Source: Anaerolineae bacterium (lineage in GTDB: Bacteria > Chloroflexota > Anaerolineae > Aggregatilineales > Phototrophicaceae). From it: 64,000 nucleotides of DNA. The DNA is taken from contig JADLAY010000026.1 of assembly GCA_020849765.1 (NCBI GenBank), forward strand, positions 1-64,000, given 5' to 3'. Of the stretch, positions 1-8,979 are shown in pieces (position 1 is the stretch's first letter; every line of letters begins with the position of its first letter). Both the position numbers and the translations under genes were made by a program. The notes under the pieces are model-generated. The model ran no database searches. It was not told the DNA's origin and was given only the letters and a program-made list of their open reading frames with translations.

Positions 1-110
1 ATCGACGCTTGAGCAAAGACTACGAGCAGTCGCCCCTCAGCAGTGAAGGTCTCATCTACATCGCCTTCATTCACCTGTTCCTGCGACGCCTGTCTCGTAA
101 TCTTTTTTAA
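1..110 (+). mobile_element. C-terminal end of an IS4/IS5-type transposase
   Basis: Reading from base 3, an open frame runs into the window from the left and stops with TAA at 108-110. Its 35 residues (beginning RRLSKDYEQSP, then SEGLIYIAFIHLFLRRL) match the pattern at the extreme C-terminus of DDE transposases of the IS4/IS5 superfamily. There an R-R-L-x-K-D-Y-E segment is followed by a hydrophobic helix and an R-R-L tail. The catalytic DDE residues would lie outside the window, so activity cannot be judged. No clear terminal inverted repeat is visible just downstream. Confidence 0.7.
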
Positions 111-273
111 CAGTTACGCTCTGAGTGCTCGGTACTCAGTTGGGATTGTTCACGGTGCCCGGTTCACAGTTCACCGTGGGGCAAGAAGATGTCGTAGAGG
201 TTTCGCGATGCTAAACCCGTATCAAGATCATCATTCCTAATTTCCGCGATGAACGATATGCAGGACTCTGTCG
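111..273. other. non-coding strip with two small inverted repeats
   Basis: There is no convincing gene between the transposase tail and the terminator. Two inverted repeats are visible: CTGAGT/ACTCAG (121-126 with 134-139) and CACGGTG/CACCGTG (151-157 with 172-178). They could be remnants of the insertion-sequence end or transcript-level hairpins. The sequence is less GC-rich than the neighbouring genes. Confidence 0.4.
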
Positions 274-299
274 GGGCGCATCGTCATGCGCCCTTTTTT
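274..299 (+). terminator. rho-independent terminator, plus direction
   Basis: A perfect 8-bp stem GGGCGCAT/ATGCGCCC (274-281 with 286-293) encloses a CGTC loop and is followed by six T residues (294-299). The T tract orients it for plus-strand transcripts coming from the transposase side. It protects the convergent kinase gene from read-through. Confidence 0.85.
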
Positions 300-329
300 G
301 TCATCTATCCCGGATCGATTGGCTTCGGA

Positions 330-3300
330 TCATGCGCCCGTATCGCCGTGTTCGAGCGCGGTGCGCGCCCGTGCCAGATGATTCGATGCGCCCAGGCGCG
401 TGAAGATCGCGCAGGCCTGGTCGAGATGCTGCGCGCGCAGCGGATCATCCCCCGCCAGCCAGCGCCCCTGGTGATAGAGCGCGAAGCCCTGCTCGAACGG
501 CATATCGAAGCGCAACGCCTGACGCACACTCTCACGCAGGCGAGCATCCCCGTTGGCGTGGTCGCCCTCAAGATGCGCCAGCCAGCCCGCACAGAGCAGC
601 GAACGCGGCTGCGCAATCGGGATGTTCTTCGCCAGCGACTGCAGCTGGCCGAGCATATCGTTCAGCGGCGCGATCAACTGTCCCCGTCGCTCGGCGGCCT
701 CCGGCGGTGTCATTTCGTACAGCGTCAGGTAGACCTCCGCCGCGCCCGCGTAGCCTTCCAGCAGCGCAAACCCGGTCGCTTCGGATGCGTTGATCAGTTC
801 GACCGCCGAGCGCGCAAGGTTGGCCGCCGCATCCTTGTTATCGCGATACAGTTCAACCACGCCGAGCAGGCCGTAGGCCTGGATCTGCGTCACGATGTCG
901 TTGACGCGGTTCTCTTCCATGACCTTGATCGAATTGCGCAGCAGACCGGCGGCATCGGCCAGGCTGCCCATGCGCAGCGCGTTCTGCCCCTGGCCGAGCA
1001 GACCCCAACTGTGATGGAGCAGGCTGTTGGTGCGCATGGCCGAGCGCTGCACCTGGGCGAACAACTCACGGCTGCGCGGGAAGTCGCCCCGGTAGTAGAG
1101 CAGCGAGGCCAGGAAGTCGATGCTTTCCTCGCGCGACTGCAGGTCGCCGATGGCGTCGGCCAGCTCCATCGAGCGGTCGAGCGCATCCTGCGCCTCCGCC
1201 CAGTGGCCGAGGCCGATGTCATAAAGACTGGTGCGGCGCAGGGCGAAATCCTGCACGGACGGATCGCCGACCTTCTCGGCGACGCGGCGCGCCTGCCGCT
1301 TGTAGATGCTGGCGGGCACATGCTGACCGATGTTGCCAATGGCATAGCACATGTTGGCGCTGGCCTTGGCCAGTTCAGGCGAGATGCCCGCTGACTCCGC
1401 CTGATTGAGGGCGGCGACGCCGTGGACGAGCATCGTCATCGTCTCGTTGGAGAGGAAGGCGATCTCGGCTTCCAACATCGAGATGCGGTGCGTTTCGAGC
1501 AGCCAATTGCGGTCTTCCGAGCGGCGCGGTGGCGTGAACGGGCGCAGACGATGGCCGACCTGGCGCGTCAACTGGCGCAGGAAAACGCTGTTCTTGGCCG
1601 GGACCGACCAGCTTAGCAGTTCCGCAGCCTGAGCCAGGCAGCGGCGCGCCTCCGGCAGATTGCCCTGGCGGTAGTGCGCGTCGCCCTCCAGGCGCAGGAT
1701 CTGCGCGGCCTGTAGATCGGTCAGGCCCATGGCGTTGCGCAGGGTGAAGGCGCGCGCGAGCAGCGTCACCGCTTCGTCCCAGGCGCCGTTCTGATAGGCG
1801 TGGCGGCCCGCCAGCGCCGCATACTGGCCTTCGCGCGTCGGGTCGCCCGCCATCGCCCAGTGATAGGTGAGCGCGGCGGCTTCCTGGCCTGGATCGTGGG
1901 TGGTCGCGATCAGAGCTTCCGCCACCTGGCGATGCAGATGGCGCCGCTCGTCGGCATCGATCTCGCTCAGGATCAGCTCGCGCAGCTTGGCGTGGGCGAA
2001 GATCCAGCGATCGTCCTGCACGGAGAGCGCCGAATCCGAGCACAGGGTGAGCCACTCGTCGAAATCGACGTCCGGCGCGATCTGGCGCAGCACCGCCTCG
2101 TTGATCTGCTGTCCGACGACGGCGGCCAGACGCAGCAGCGGCTGGGCAGCGGGCGGCACTCGTTCGAGTCGCTTTTGCAGGATGCGACGGACGCCGCCGG
2201 TGAGCACGCGGCGATGCAGGTTGATCTCGGTCACGCGCTCCAGGTCGCCCGCTTCTTCGGCCAGCGCGCGCACGACCTCGACCACGAAGTAGGCGTTGCC
2301 ATCAGTCTCGCGGCGCAGCAGTTCGACCAGGCGCTGATCACGCCCGACCTCGCCGAGCATGGCCTGGCTGAGTGCGCCGATCTGCTCGTCTTTCAGGCGT
2401 TCCAGGCGCAGCACCTGCATCTGCGGCAGCTCGTGCGGCAGGCCGGGGCGCTCGTCCTCGCGGTAGCTGCACAGGAGCAGCAGCGGCAGGCCGGCGGCGA
2501 TTCGCGCCACCCAGCGCACCAGGGCAAGGCTTTCGCCGCTCTCAAAGTGCAGATCTTCGAGGATGATGACGAGCGGCTGCTCCAGGCGATGCAGCATCGA
2601 CTCGATGGTCGAGAACAGACGTGTCTGCGCGGCTTCCGGGTCGAGCGGCGGCGCATCCGGCACGTCCATGCCGATGATGGCGCCGATGTTGGGCAGGATC
2701 GGCTTGAGCACGGCGGCCTCACGCTCGTCAGCGTCGGCCATCAACGCCAGGGCACGCAGCGGCTCGCGCCAGGCGCTGTACGGGTTGGCGCCCTCGCTGA
2801 CCGTCTCGCCGCGGACGACGAGCACGCCGCGCACGAGCGACATCGTACGCAGCTCGTCGAGCAGGCGCGTCTTGCCAACGCCGCTCTCGCCGCCGATCAG
2901 CCAGGCTTCGCCGTGGCCGCCGGTCGTGCGCGCCAGCGCCTGCGCCAGCAGCCCGATCTCATCCTCGCGCCCGATCAGCCCGGCAGCCTGCAAGAAGCTC
3001 TCACGCGTCGCGCGGTTCTCCGGCGGCGGCGTCATGCCGAGCGAGGTATAGAGCACGTTGATCACGTCGCTGGCGCGGCGGTAGCGATGCTCCGGCTTCT
3101 TCATCAGCAGGCGCCCGACGATGATCGCCAGGTTGGGGTCCATGCCGCTCAGGTCGGGCACGCGGTTGACAATGTTGTGGATCAGGTGGGCGCGGTTTTC
3201 GCTCTCGAACGGATGATTGCCGAGCATCATCTCGTGCGCGATCAGCCCGACAGCGTACAGATCCGTCCGTTCGTCGGGTGCCTCGCCAAACAGCAGTTCC

Positions 3301-3848
3301 GGTGGGAGATAGGGCAGCGTGCCGAGCGCCGAGTCTTCCTTACCCTCGAACAGCGCCAGGCCGAAATCGACGACTTTGACGATCCGGTTCTGCACCAGGA
3401 CGTTGCTCGGCTTGAGATCGCGATGGAGCACGCCGCGCCGGTGCAGATAGACGAGCGCTTGCAGCGTTTGCACCAGCAGCTCGACCTGGTCTTCCAGCAG
3501 CATGTCGTGCGCACTTTCGACGATGTCAGCGGCTTCGGTGAGCAGCTCCATGGTGAAGTAGGGCTGGCGCGCGACGTCGAAACCGTAATCGAGCACGCTC
3601 ACGATGTTGGGATGGCGCAGTGAAGCAAGCACACGAAATTCCTGCGCCAGCGCCATGCGCAGTTCGTTATCCTGCGTCGGCGCATTGGTGCTGAGTGGAT
3701 CGTTGGTGCGCAAGACCTGCTTGAGCGCGACTTCCTGCCCGGTCAGCCGATCATATGCCCGGTAAACGACGCCCATCCCGCCTTTACCGAGTAATTCGAG
3801 CAGTGCATAACGTCTGCCGATGATCGGTGGCGTTTCAATGGCGACCAT
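330..3848 (-). CDS. Ser/Thr protein kinase fused to AAA-type ATPase and TPR region
   Basis: This 1172-residue signalling protein has three parts. Residues 10-270 form a Hanks-type kinase: glycine loop GKGGMGVV (21-28), Lys43, HRDLKPSN (142-149, catalytic Asp144) and DFG (161-163), all intact. Residues 290-520 form an AAA_16/MalT-like ATPase with Walker A GGESGVGKT (about 319-327) and a Walker B-like LVIILEDLHFE. The remainder is helical, TPR-like repeat sequence. No membrane segment is visible, so it is probably cytosolic. Such kinase-ATPase-TPR fusions are known as sensors in multicellular and filamentous bacteria; the substrate here is unknown. The ATG at 3848 precedes the glycine loop by the usual distance. 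It lies 128 bp downstream of the PD40 gene cluster on the same strand, with a likely promoter of its own. Confidence 0.93.
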   Translation of the reverse strand: MVAIETPPIIGRRYALLELLGKGGMGVVYRAYDRLTGQEVALKQVLRTNDPLSTNAPTQDNELRMALAQEFRVLASLRHPNIVSVLDYGFDVARQPYFTMELLTEAADIVESAHDMLLEDQVELLVQTLQALVYLHRRGVLHRDLKPSNVLVQNRIVKVVDFGLALFEGKEDSALGTLPYLPPELLFGEAPDERTDLYAVGLIAHEMMLGNHPFESENRAHLIHNIVNRVPDLSGMDPNLAIIVGRLLMKKPEHRYRRASDVINVLYTSLGMTPPPENRATRESFLQAAGLIGREDEIGLLAQALARTTGGHGEAWLIGGESGVGKTRLLDELRTMSLVRGVLVVRGETVSEGANPYSAWREPLRALALMADADEREAAVLKPILPNIGAIIGMDVPDAPPLDPEAAQTRLFSTIESMLHRLEQPLVIILEDLHFESGESLALVRWVARIAAGLPLLLLCSYREDERPGLPHELPQMQVLRLERLKDEQIGALSQAMLGEVGRDQRLVELLRRETDGNAYFVVEVVRALAEEAGDLERVTEINLHRRVLTGGVRRILQKRLERVPPAAQPLLRLAAVVGQQINEAVLRQIAPDVDFDEWLTLCSDSALSVQDDRWIFAHAKLRELILSEIDADERRHLHRQVAEALIATTHDPGQEAAALTYHWAMAGDPTREGQYAALAGRHAYQNGAWDEAVTLLARAFTLRNAMGLTDLQAAQILRLEGDAHYRQGNLPEARRCLAQAAELLSWSVPAKNSVFLRQLTRQVGHRLRPFTPPRRSEDRNWLLETHRISMLEAEIAFLSNETMTMLVHGVAALNQAESAGISPELAKASANMCYAIGNIGQHVPASIYKRQARRVAEKVGDPSVQDFALRRTSLYDIGLGHWAEAQDALDRSMELADAIGDLQSREESIDFLASLLYYRGDFPRSRELFAQVQRSAMRTNSLLHHSWGLLGQGQNALRMGSLADAAGLLRNSIKVMEENRVNDIVTQIQAYGLLGVVELYRDNKDAAANLARSAVELINASEATGFALLEGYAGAAEVYLTLYEMTPPEAAERRGQLIAPLNDMLGQLQSLAKNIPIAQPRSLLCAGWLAHLEGDHANGDARLRESVRQALRFDMPFEQGFALYHQGRWLAGDDPLRAQHLDQACAIFTRLGASNHLARARTALEHGDTGA

Positions 3849-3896
3849 ATGCCATAGTTCCCGCGTGCTCTCATGAGTGCTCGATGCTCAAACTTC

Positions 3897-3902
3897 ATTA
3901 TA
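3897..3902 (-). promoter_or_regulatory. probable -10 box for the kinase gene
   Basis: On the minus strand a perfect TATAAT lies 49 bases upstream of the kinase ATG, in a locally AT-richer gap. No good -35 hexamer sits 16-18 bp upstream, so this is a weak promoter call based on the -10 alone. Confidence 0.4.
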
Positions 3903-3976
3903 ACGAGTGGTAGCAAGTCATGCCCCGTTACTTTTGTGCACATCTGACGACATGATCTGTCAGTTCTGATCAATGC

Positions 3977-4804
3977 TTACGGGCGCCAGGAGATGCTCGC
4001 CTCGATCGCGAGGTCGTGAGTCAGGCGCTGCGGGGTCGGTGTCGGCGTGTTGGTGTGGATGAGATAGACGTCGACGCCATCCTCCATGCGCGCGACGTAG
4101 GCGACGTGTTCACCATCGCGCGACCAGATCGGCTGCTCGTTGTACTGCCTGCCGATCGACGCGATTAAACGGGCGTTGCGGCGCCGCTCGTCGGCCAGGT
4201 AGACGCCCCACTGCCCATCGCGAAAGGCGATGAAGGCGCTGCGGTCGCCGCTCGGCGAAATCGAGAGCGAGAGCGAATTCGGATCGACGTCGAAATCACG
4301 GCGCAGCCCGGCACTGACCTCCTCGGTAATCTCGTAGAAGTCAGAACCATCCGAGCGCACGCTGTAGATGCGCTGCGTATCCTGTGCGCCCTGAAACAGA
4401 TAGACGTACTGGCCATCCTGCGACCAGCGCGCCGTGTGAAAATAGCCGCTGCCCGGCGGCACGAGTGGACGATCGTTGCGGCCAATGGCATCCATGACGT
4501 AAACGTTGACGGCTCCGGCGCGGTCGGACGTGAAGACGATGCGCGAACCGTCCGGTGACCAGGAGGGATTGCTGTCGTAGCCGGGGCGATGCGTCAGGTT
4601 GAAGCGCAGGTTGTGGCTCACGTCCATGCGGTAGACGTCGGGGTTGGCGCCGTCGTAGAGCGCGAAGGCCATCTCTTCGCCGCCGGGCAGGATGCGCCCG
4701 GCCAGCGCCGCTACGAGCAGCAGCCCGGCCATGGTGGCACTCAACGCCAGGGCATGCCGCAGCCATCTTCCAAGGGGACTCAGTGGGCGGGGCCGGGTCT
4801 CCAT
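3977..4804 (-). CDS. membrane-anchored PD40/TolB-like beta-propeller protein (paralogue 1)
   Basis: The 275-residue protein starts with a short basic stretch, one hydrophobic helix (about 17-37) and then the motif GRILPGG. The rest is built of WD40-like PD40 repeats recognisable by repeated W-S-x-D-G (NPSWSPDGSRIVFTSDR, ARWSQDGQYVYLF, PIWSRDGEHVAYV). Such proteins are extracytoplasmic propellers, typically binding proteins or ligands; no catalytic site is seen. Its start overlaps the end of the upstream paralogue by 25 bases, so it is translationally coupled. It is the shortest of four tandem paralogues and has lost a few blades relative to them. Confidence 0.85.
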   Translation of the reverse strand: METRPRPLSPLGRWLRHALALSATMAGLLLVAALAGRILPGGEEMAFALYDGANPDVYRMDVSHNLRFNLTHRPGYDSNPSWSPDGSRIVFTSDRAGAVNVYVMDAIGRNDRPLVPPGSGYFHTARWSQDGQYVYLFQGAQDTQRIYSVRSDGSDFYEITEEVSAGLRRDFDVDPNSLSLSISPSGDRSAFIAFRDGQWGVYLADERRRNARLIASIGRQYNEQPIWSRDGEHVAYVARMEDGVDVYLIHTNTPTPTPQRLTHDLAIEASISWRP

Positions 4805-5847
4805 AGGGGTGTCCAGTAATTCATGCTGCCATCGGTCAGGCGAGTCGCCGGGGCGTCCGGGCCTGTTTGAATATATACGTTATAAGGCCCTTCCCGGCTC
4901 GATACAAAGGCGATTTTGTCGCCCGCCGGTGACCAGGCCGGGACTTCGTCCGTCGCCGGGTCGTGCGTCCAACGCTGCAGCGCCCCGCTGTCGGGTGCCA
5001 TCGCGTAGACCTCGAAATCGCCGGAAGCCAACGAGGCGAAGGCCAGCCACTGGCTATCAGGCGACCATTGGAGATCCGACGCCAGCGACTGCATGTGCGT
5101 CAGGCGGCTGGAGGCACCATCGCAGTCGAGATCGTCCAGGCAGTTCACGTCGATCAGGTAGATCTCTTCGCCGATGTCGCGGTCGGTCACGTAGGCGATC
5201 CAGCGGCCATCCGGCGACCAGGTCGGATTGCTGGCATTGCTGTCGGGCGAGGTCAGCGCGCGCAGGTCGCCACCATCGCTGTCCATCAGGTAGATCCGGC
5301 GCAGGCCTTCGCGCAGGCTCATGAAGACGATTCGTCCGCCGTCGGGCGACCAGACGGCCTGATCGTCATTGCCCGCCGCGCGCGTCAGCGGCTCAACGCT
5401 GCCGCCGTCGAGCGGCAGGTGATACAACTCGCTGCCGTAATTCGGGTCAAGCGAGACGAGCAGCAGCGACGCCCCATCCGGCGACCAGCGCGGGCTATCA
5501 TCCCAGGAGGCGACACCCGGCAAACACGTCTCGATCGAATCATACGGGTGGCGGATGCAGACCTGGCGTGGCTCCGCCGCCTCCATGGCCTGGCGGATGA
5601 AGGCGAACCGTGTGCCATCGGGCGACCAGGCGGCGTGCTCCTCGTGAACACCGGGCGTTCGCGTCAGGTTGACGATCAGCCCGTGCGGCACGTCGGCCAG
5701 CAGGAGATCGCGCGTGCCAATCCGAATGCGCTCACCTTCCATCAAGAGTTGATCGCCGCGCGGCAACAGGCGCCCCAGCCCGAAAGCGAGCAGGCCGAGC
5801 AGAGTCATCGCCAGGAACAGCGCGATCACACCCAGCCAGAGTCGCAT
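4780..5847 (-). CDS. membrane-anchored PD40/TolB-like beta-propeller protein (paralogue 2)
   Basis: The 355-residue protein begins at the ATG at 5847, five bases after the stop of paralogue 3. The open frame extends further upstream, but that part is a low-complexity Arg-rich shadow of the neighbouring gene and is excluded. A single N-terminal hydrophobic helix is followed by GRLLPRGDQ, the family signature just outside the membrane. At least six W-S-P-D-G blades follow, some of them perfect (AVWSPDGGRIVFMSL, PTWSPDGRWIAYVT). It is probably anchored in the membrane with the propeller outside. The function is not known. The tandem arrangement with three relatives points to duplication and divergence in place. 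Confidence 0.87.
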   Translation of the reverse strand: MRLWLGVIALFLAMTLLGLLAFGLGRLLPRGDQLLMEGERIRIGTRDLLLADVPHGLIVNLTRTPGVHEEHAAWSPDGTRFAFIRQAMEAAEPRQVCIRHPYDSIETCLPGVASWDDSPRWSPDGASLLLVSLDPNYGSELYHLPLDGGSVEPLTRAAGNDDQAVWSPDGGRIVFMSLREGLRRIYLMDSDGGDLRALTSPDSNASNPTWSPDGRWIAYVTDRDIGEEIYLIDVNCLDDLDCDGASSRLTHMQSLASDLQWSPDSQWLAFASLASGDFEVYAMAPDSGALQRWTHDPATDEVPAWSPAGDKIAFVSSREGPYNVYIQTGPDAPATRLTDGSMNYWTPLWRPGPAH

Positions 5848-5852
5848 CCGGG

Positions 5853-6905
5853 TCAGCGCCCGCCGCAGCCGGGGGCGGCGCACGGACGCCAGACGAACGG
5901 CATGCCGAAGACGCGCTCGTCGGTCAGGCGGCGGATGGTGGTGTTGGCATCGTCGACCAGATAGAGCGCCTTGAACGATCCCATACCGCGATAGTAGACG
6001 ATCTGCGCGCCATCCTCCGACCAGTACGGGAACAGGTTGGCGCCGCCGCTCTGATTGAGCCGATCCACTGAGCCGTCGGCCAGGTCGACGCGGACGATGT
6101 CGGCGCTGCGGGCGTTCAACTGGACGACCATCACCTGCGCCCCATCCGGCGACCAAACCGGCGCCGCATCCGGGCATTCGCGCTCCATGGGCACGGCCCG
6201 CACGAGCGTGGGGGGTTCCGCCGTCACATCAACGATGCGCAGTTCGCGCGCGGAGTCGCTGCCGTCACAGATAGCGATGCGCGTGCCGTCCGGCGACCAG
6301 GCGGGCGCCAGGGCCGTGTGGCTGTAGCGCGCCTCGAGCCGCGTCAGGCTGCCACTGCCGACGTCGAGCAGCGAGACGGCGTGGCCAATCTGCAGCCAAC
6401 CGGCGACGGCAATGCGCATCCCGTCCGGCGACCAGACGATCTTCTGTGTATCGACGCCGGGTGCGAGCCAGCGCGGCGACTCGACACATGGGCCAAGCAC
6501 GCAGGCAAGCGAATAGATGAGGACACCGCCGCCAATCGGTGGGCGGCAGGCGAACAGATCGCCGTGCCAGATCAGTGGGCTGCGGCAGGCGTCCGGCAGC
6601 GTCAGCTCGCGCACGCCCTGGCCCATCGTCAGCAGCAGATAGTGCTCCGACGTGTGCGCCAGGAGCAGATGATCGCGGTCGAGCCAGCCGACCGGCGCGC
6701 TGGGCGCATAGCGGTCGGACAGGCTGAAGGACACGGCACGCGTCGTATCCAGCAGCGCGCCGAGCAGTTCGTTCGAATCATTGCCGAAGGTGGCGTAGGC
6801 GAGCTGGGCGCCGCCCGGCAGCGCGCGACCGAGCGCGAGCGTGCTCGTCAGCACCGAGCCGAGCGCGATGAAGACGCCGAGTCCGAGCCGGATCAGCGTC
6901 AGCAT
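5853..6905 (-). CDS. membrane-anchored PD40/TolB-like beta-propeller protein (paralogue 3)
   Basis: This 350-residue protein has the same architecture as its neighbours: an N-terminal hydrophobic helix, then GRALPGGAQLAY, then propeller blades marked IVWSPDGMRIAV, PAWSPDGTRIAI and PVWSPDGAQVMV. Several cysteines (around 113, 124, 134 and 139) could form disulfides outside the cell. Its ATG lies inside the last codons of paralogue 4 (7-bp overlap), indicating one transcript. No enzymatic motif was found. A sensory or scaffold role next to the kinase is possible but is inference. Confidence 0.87.
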   Translation of the reverse strand: MLTLIRLGLGVFIALGSVLTSTLALGRALPGGAQLAYATFGNDSNELLGALLDTTRAVSFSLSDRYAPSAPVGWLDRDHLLLAHTSEHYLLLTMGQGVRELTLPDACRSPLIWHGDLFACRPPIGGGVLIYSLACVLGPCVESPRWLAPGVDTQKIVWSPDGMRIAVAGWLQIGHAVSLLDVGSGSLTRLEARYSHTALAPAWSPDGTRIAICDGSDSARELRIVDVTAEPPTLVRAVPMERECPDAAPVWSPDGAQVMVVQLNARSADIVRVDLADGSVDRLNQSGGANLFPYWSEDGAQIVYYRGMGSFKALYLVDDANTTIRRLTDERVFGMPFVWRPCAAPGCGGR

Positions 6906-7939
6906 CCCGCACTCGCGCAGGGGCGCCAGGCATATCCGCCGCCGGTGAAGACCGACGTCGTGCCGACGCGATACAGATGCTGATTGAACATGTCGAGCAC
7001 GAGCAGGCCGCCGCCATTGACCGCATTGGTGTAGAAAGCGATCTGCCCGCCGCTGGGCGACCAGGCCGGGCCGACGAAGAGGCCGTTGCCCCCAGCCAGC
7101 CGCGTCAGCGCCCCATCGCCCACGTCGAGCGCGTAGATATCCGCACCATAGGAGTCGATCTGGTAGAAGGCGACGCGTGCGCTATCCGGCGACCAGGTCG
7201 GCGGCGAGACCGGTGCGAAGCCCTCCATGTCACGCCTGATCTGCACCGTGCTGCTGTTCAGATCGTAGACGATGAGCGAGACGCCCGAACGCGTCACGTC
7301 GAAGAAGGCGAGCTTGCGCGCATCCGGCGACCAGGCAGGATGCGGCTCATCGCGCCCCTCGTAGGGGATGATGTGCGTCACTTCGTCGCGGCGCACGTCC
7401 ACGATCACGAGCCGGTGCGCAGCGTCGTGCTCCATCTCCAACGCGATCTGCTCGCCATTGGCCGCCAGCGTGATGGCGCCCGTGAGCAGGTGCGCGCGCG
7501 GCAGATGCAGCGGGTGCGGGGCGCAGTCGGTCAGCAGGCAGTTTTCGTCAAAAACGAGGATGTTGTGATCGATGGTGCGGCAGGCGAGCGCTGTGCCGCT
7601 GCTGATGACCGGGATCTCCAGGTCGCAGCCGGCGGGCAGGGCGACGGCGCGGGTCGCGCCGCCGATGTCGAGCATGGCGTAGGTCCCCGCGGCGCGAAAG
7701 AGGGCACGGCGGTCGTCGAGCCAGCCGACGAGTTGATGCGTGCGGTTGGGCAGCCGAATGCGATAGTGGATGTCGCGGCTGACGTCGGCCAGCAGGTTGT
7801 AGACGCGCGAGAAGCGGCCATCGTAAATGGTGTAGGCGAGCTGGCCGCTATCCGGCAGCGTCTGGCCCAGCGCAACCGCGGCCAGCGTCAGCGCGCTGAC
7901 CAGCGTGAGCAGCAGAGCGACCAGGCGCTTTGCCAGCAT
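6899..7939 (-). CDS. membrane-anchored PD40/TolB-like beta-propeller protein (paralogue 4)
   Basis: The first of the four tandem paralogues to be transcribed has 346 residues. The N-terminal helix (about 5-25) leads into GQTLPDSGQLAYTIYDG. Blades carry PAWSPDARKLAF, PTWSPDSARVAFY and PAWSPSGGQIAFY. A Cys cluster sits in the middle (ENCLLTDC), as in paralogue 3. Its start is nine bases after the stop of the lipoprotein gene, so lipoprotein and four propellers appear to form one operon. The exact role is unknown. Confidence 0.87.
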   Translation of the reverse strand: MLAKRLVALLLTLVSALTLAAVALGQTLPDSGQLAYTIYDGRFSRVYNLLADVSRDIHYRIRLPNRTHQLVGWLDDRRALFRAAGTYAMLDIGGATRAVALPAGCDLEIPVISSGTALACRTIDHNILVFDENCLLTDCAPHPLHLPRAHLLTGAITLAANGEQIALEMEHDAAHRLVIVDVRRDEVTHIIPYEGRDEPHPAWSPDARKLAFFDVTRSGVSLIVYDLNSSTVQIRRDMEGFAPVSPPTWSPDSARVAFYQIDSYGADIYALDVGDGALTRLAGGNGLFVGPAWSPSGGQIAFYTNAVNGGGLLVLDMFNQHLYRVGTTSVFTGGGYAWRPCASAGC

Positions 7940-7948
7940 GCCACCCCC

Positions 7949-8893
7949 TCAGAAGCCACCGGAGACGGCGCGCCAGACTCCGCTTTGACCGCCCGGATCT
8001 TCGGCCAGGATGATCGTCTCGCCGCGCACCGGCAGATAAACCGCCCGGCCACGCTCGAAGAACTGCACGGTCGCCGTATCGCCCAGTTCGTTGGTGATGG
8101 CCCAGCCAAGGGCGGCGCGCACGTCCGAATTGGTGCGCCAGACCTTGCCGAAGCCGCGGATCGGCTCGATCAGGCCCGCCGGTGGGATTTCGCCGCCGCT
8201 TTCAGGATCGACGCCCTGCGTCCACGTATCGTCGAAACGGCGATAGCGCCCGTCGACCATCAACACGTAGATCGACTTGGGCGAGCCGTCCAGATAGTAC
8301 ATCACGCCATCCTGGAAGACCTGCGCCGCACCCGCATAGTGCGTGGGCGTGCCGGATGCGCAGCCGAGGGCGGTGCCCAGAGCAGGATCAGTCGCCAGCA
8401 CGGCAGCGAGCGCGGGCGGCGTGGCCCACGGGCAGTTGACCGTCGGGACGACCAGCGGCGTGAAGGTGGGCGGGACGGAAGTCACGACGGGCGCGGCGAC
8501 CGTCAACGGGATCGGCGTGGCGACGGCTGGCTGCAAGGTCGGCGGCAGCAGCGTGGCGGCGGAGGCCGTCAGCGCGAGTTCGGCCAGGCTGCCGAGCTGA
8601 GTCTCCGACGTCGGCGAGGCGGTGAAGGTCGGCGATGGCGTGTCGGTGATCGTCGCGCTCGGCGTGATGGTCACGGTGGGCCGCGGCGTACTGCTGACGG
8701 TCGCCGTCGCTGTCCCGGTCAGGGTGGCCGTCAGCGTCGGCGTCTGGCTGGGGGTGGCCGTCACCGTCGGCGTCGCCGATGGCGTCAGCGTGGGGAGTTC
8801 GGCCAGGGTCGGCACCTCGACCACTTCCGATGGGGTCTCGGCACAGGCAGCCAGCAGGAACAGCAAACAGGCGGCAACGTAAATTCTGCGCAT
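7949..8893 (-). CDS. lipoprotein with Thr/Pro-rich linker and unassigned C-terminal domain
   Basis: The 314-residue protein opens with a type II signal sequence ending in a lipobox (LLAAC, Cys17). About 90 residues of Thr/Ser/Pro-rich repeats follow (TPTVTATPSQTPTLTATLTG style), a typical extended, probably glycosylated stalk. The C-terminal 170 residues are globular, with a motif W-R-T-N-S-D-V-R-x-x-L-G-W-A that recurs in lipoproteins of this type. I do not recognise a characterised family. It heads the operon with the four PD40 proteins, so it may act with them on the outer face of the membrane. Confidence 0.82.
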   Translation of the reverse strand: MRRIYVAACLLFLLAACAETPSEVVEVPTLAELPTLTPSATPTVTATPSQTPTLTATLTGTATATVSSTPRPTVTITPSATITDTPSPTFTASPTSETQLGSLAELALTASAATLLPPTLQPAVATPIPLTVAAPVVTSVPPTFTPLVVPTVNCPWATPPALAAVLATDPALGTALGCASGTPTHYAGAAQVFQDGVMYYLDGSPKSIYVLMVDGRYRRFDDTWTQGVDPESGGEIPPAGLIEPIRGFGKVWRTNSDVRAALGWAITNELGDTATVQFFERGRAVYLPVRGETIILAEDPGGQSGVWRAVSGGF

Positions 8894-8979
8894 AATGTCT
8901 CGAAAAGCGACTCGATTTAACGTGTCGATGATAACATAGCTACGGTTTTTGACGCATCCACCGGGAGATCCACGCTATC

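Noticed and set aside
249..1394. Long plus-strand open frame opposite the kinase gene
   Set aside because: It is a shadow: Arg/Gln/His-rich with no motif, while the minus strand carries an intact kinase-ATPase-TPR reading frame. The same applies to the long frames at 1800-3623, 28054-29268, 31302-32138, 37247-38629 and 53219-54697.
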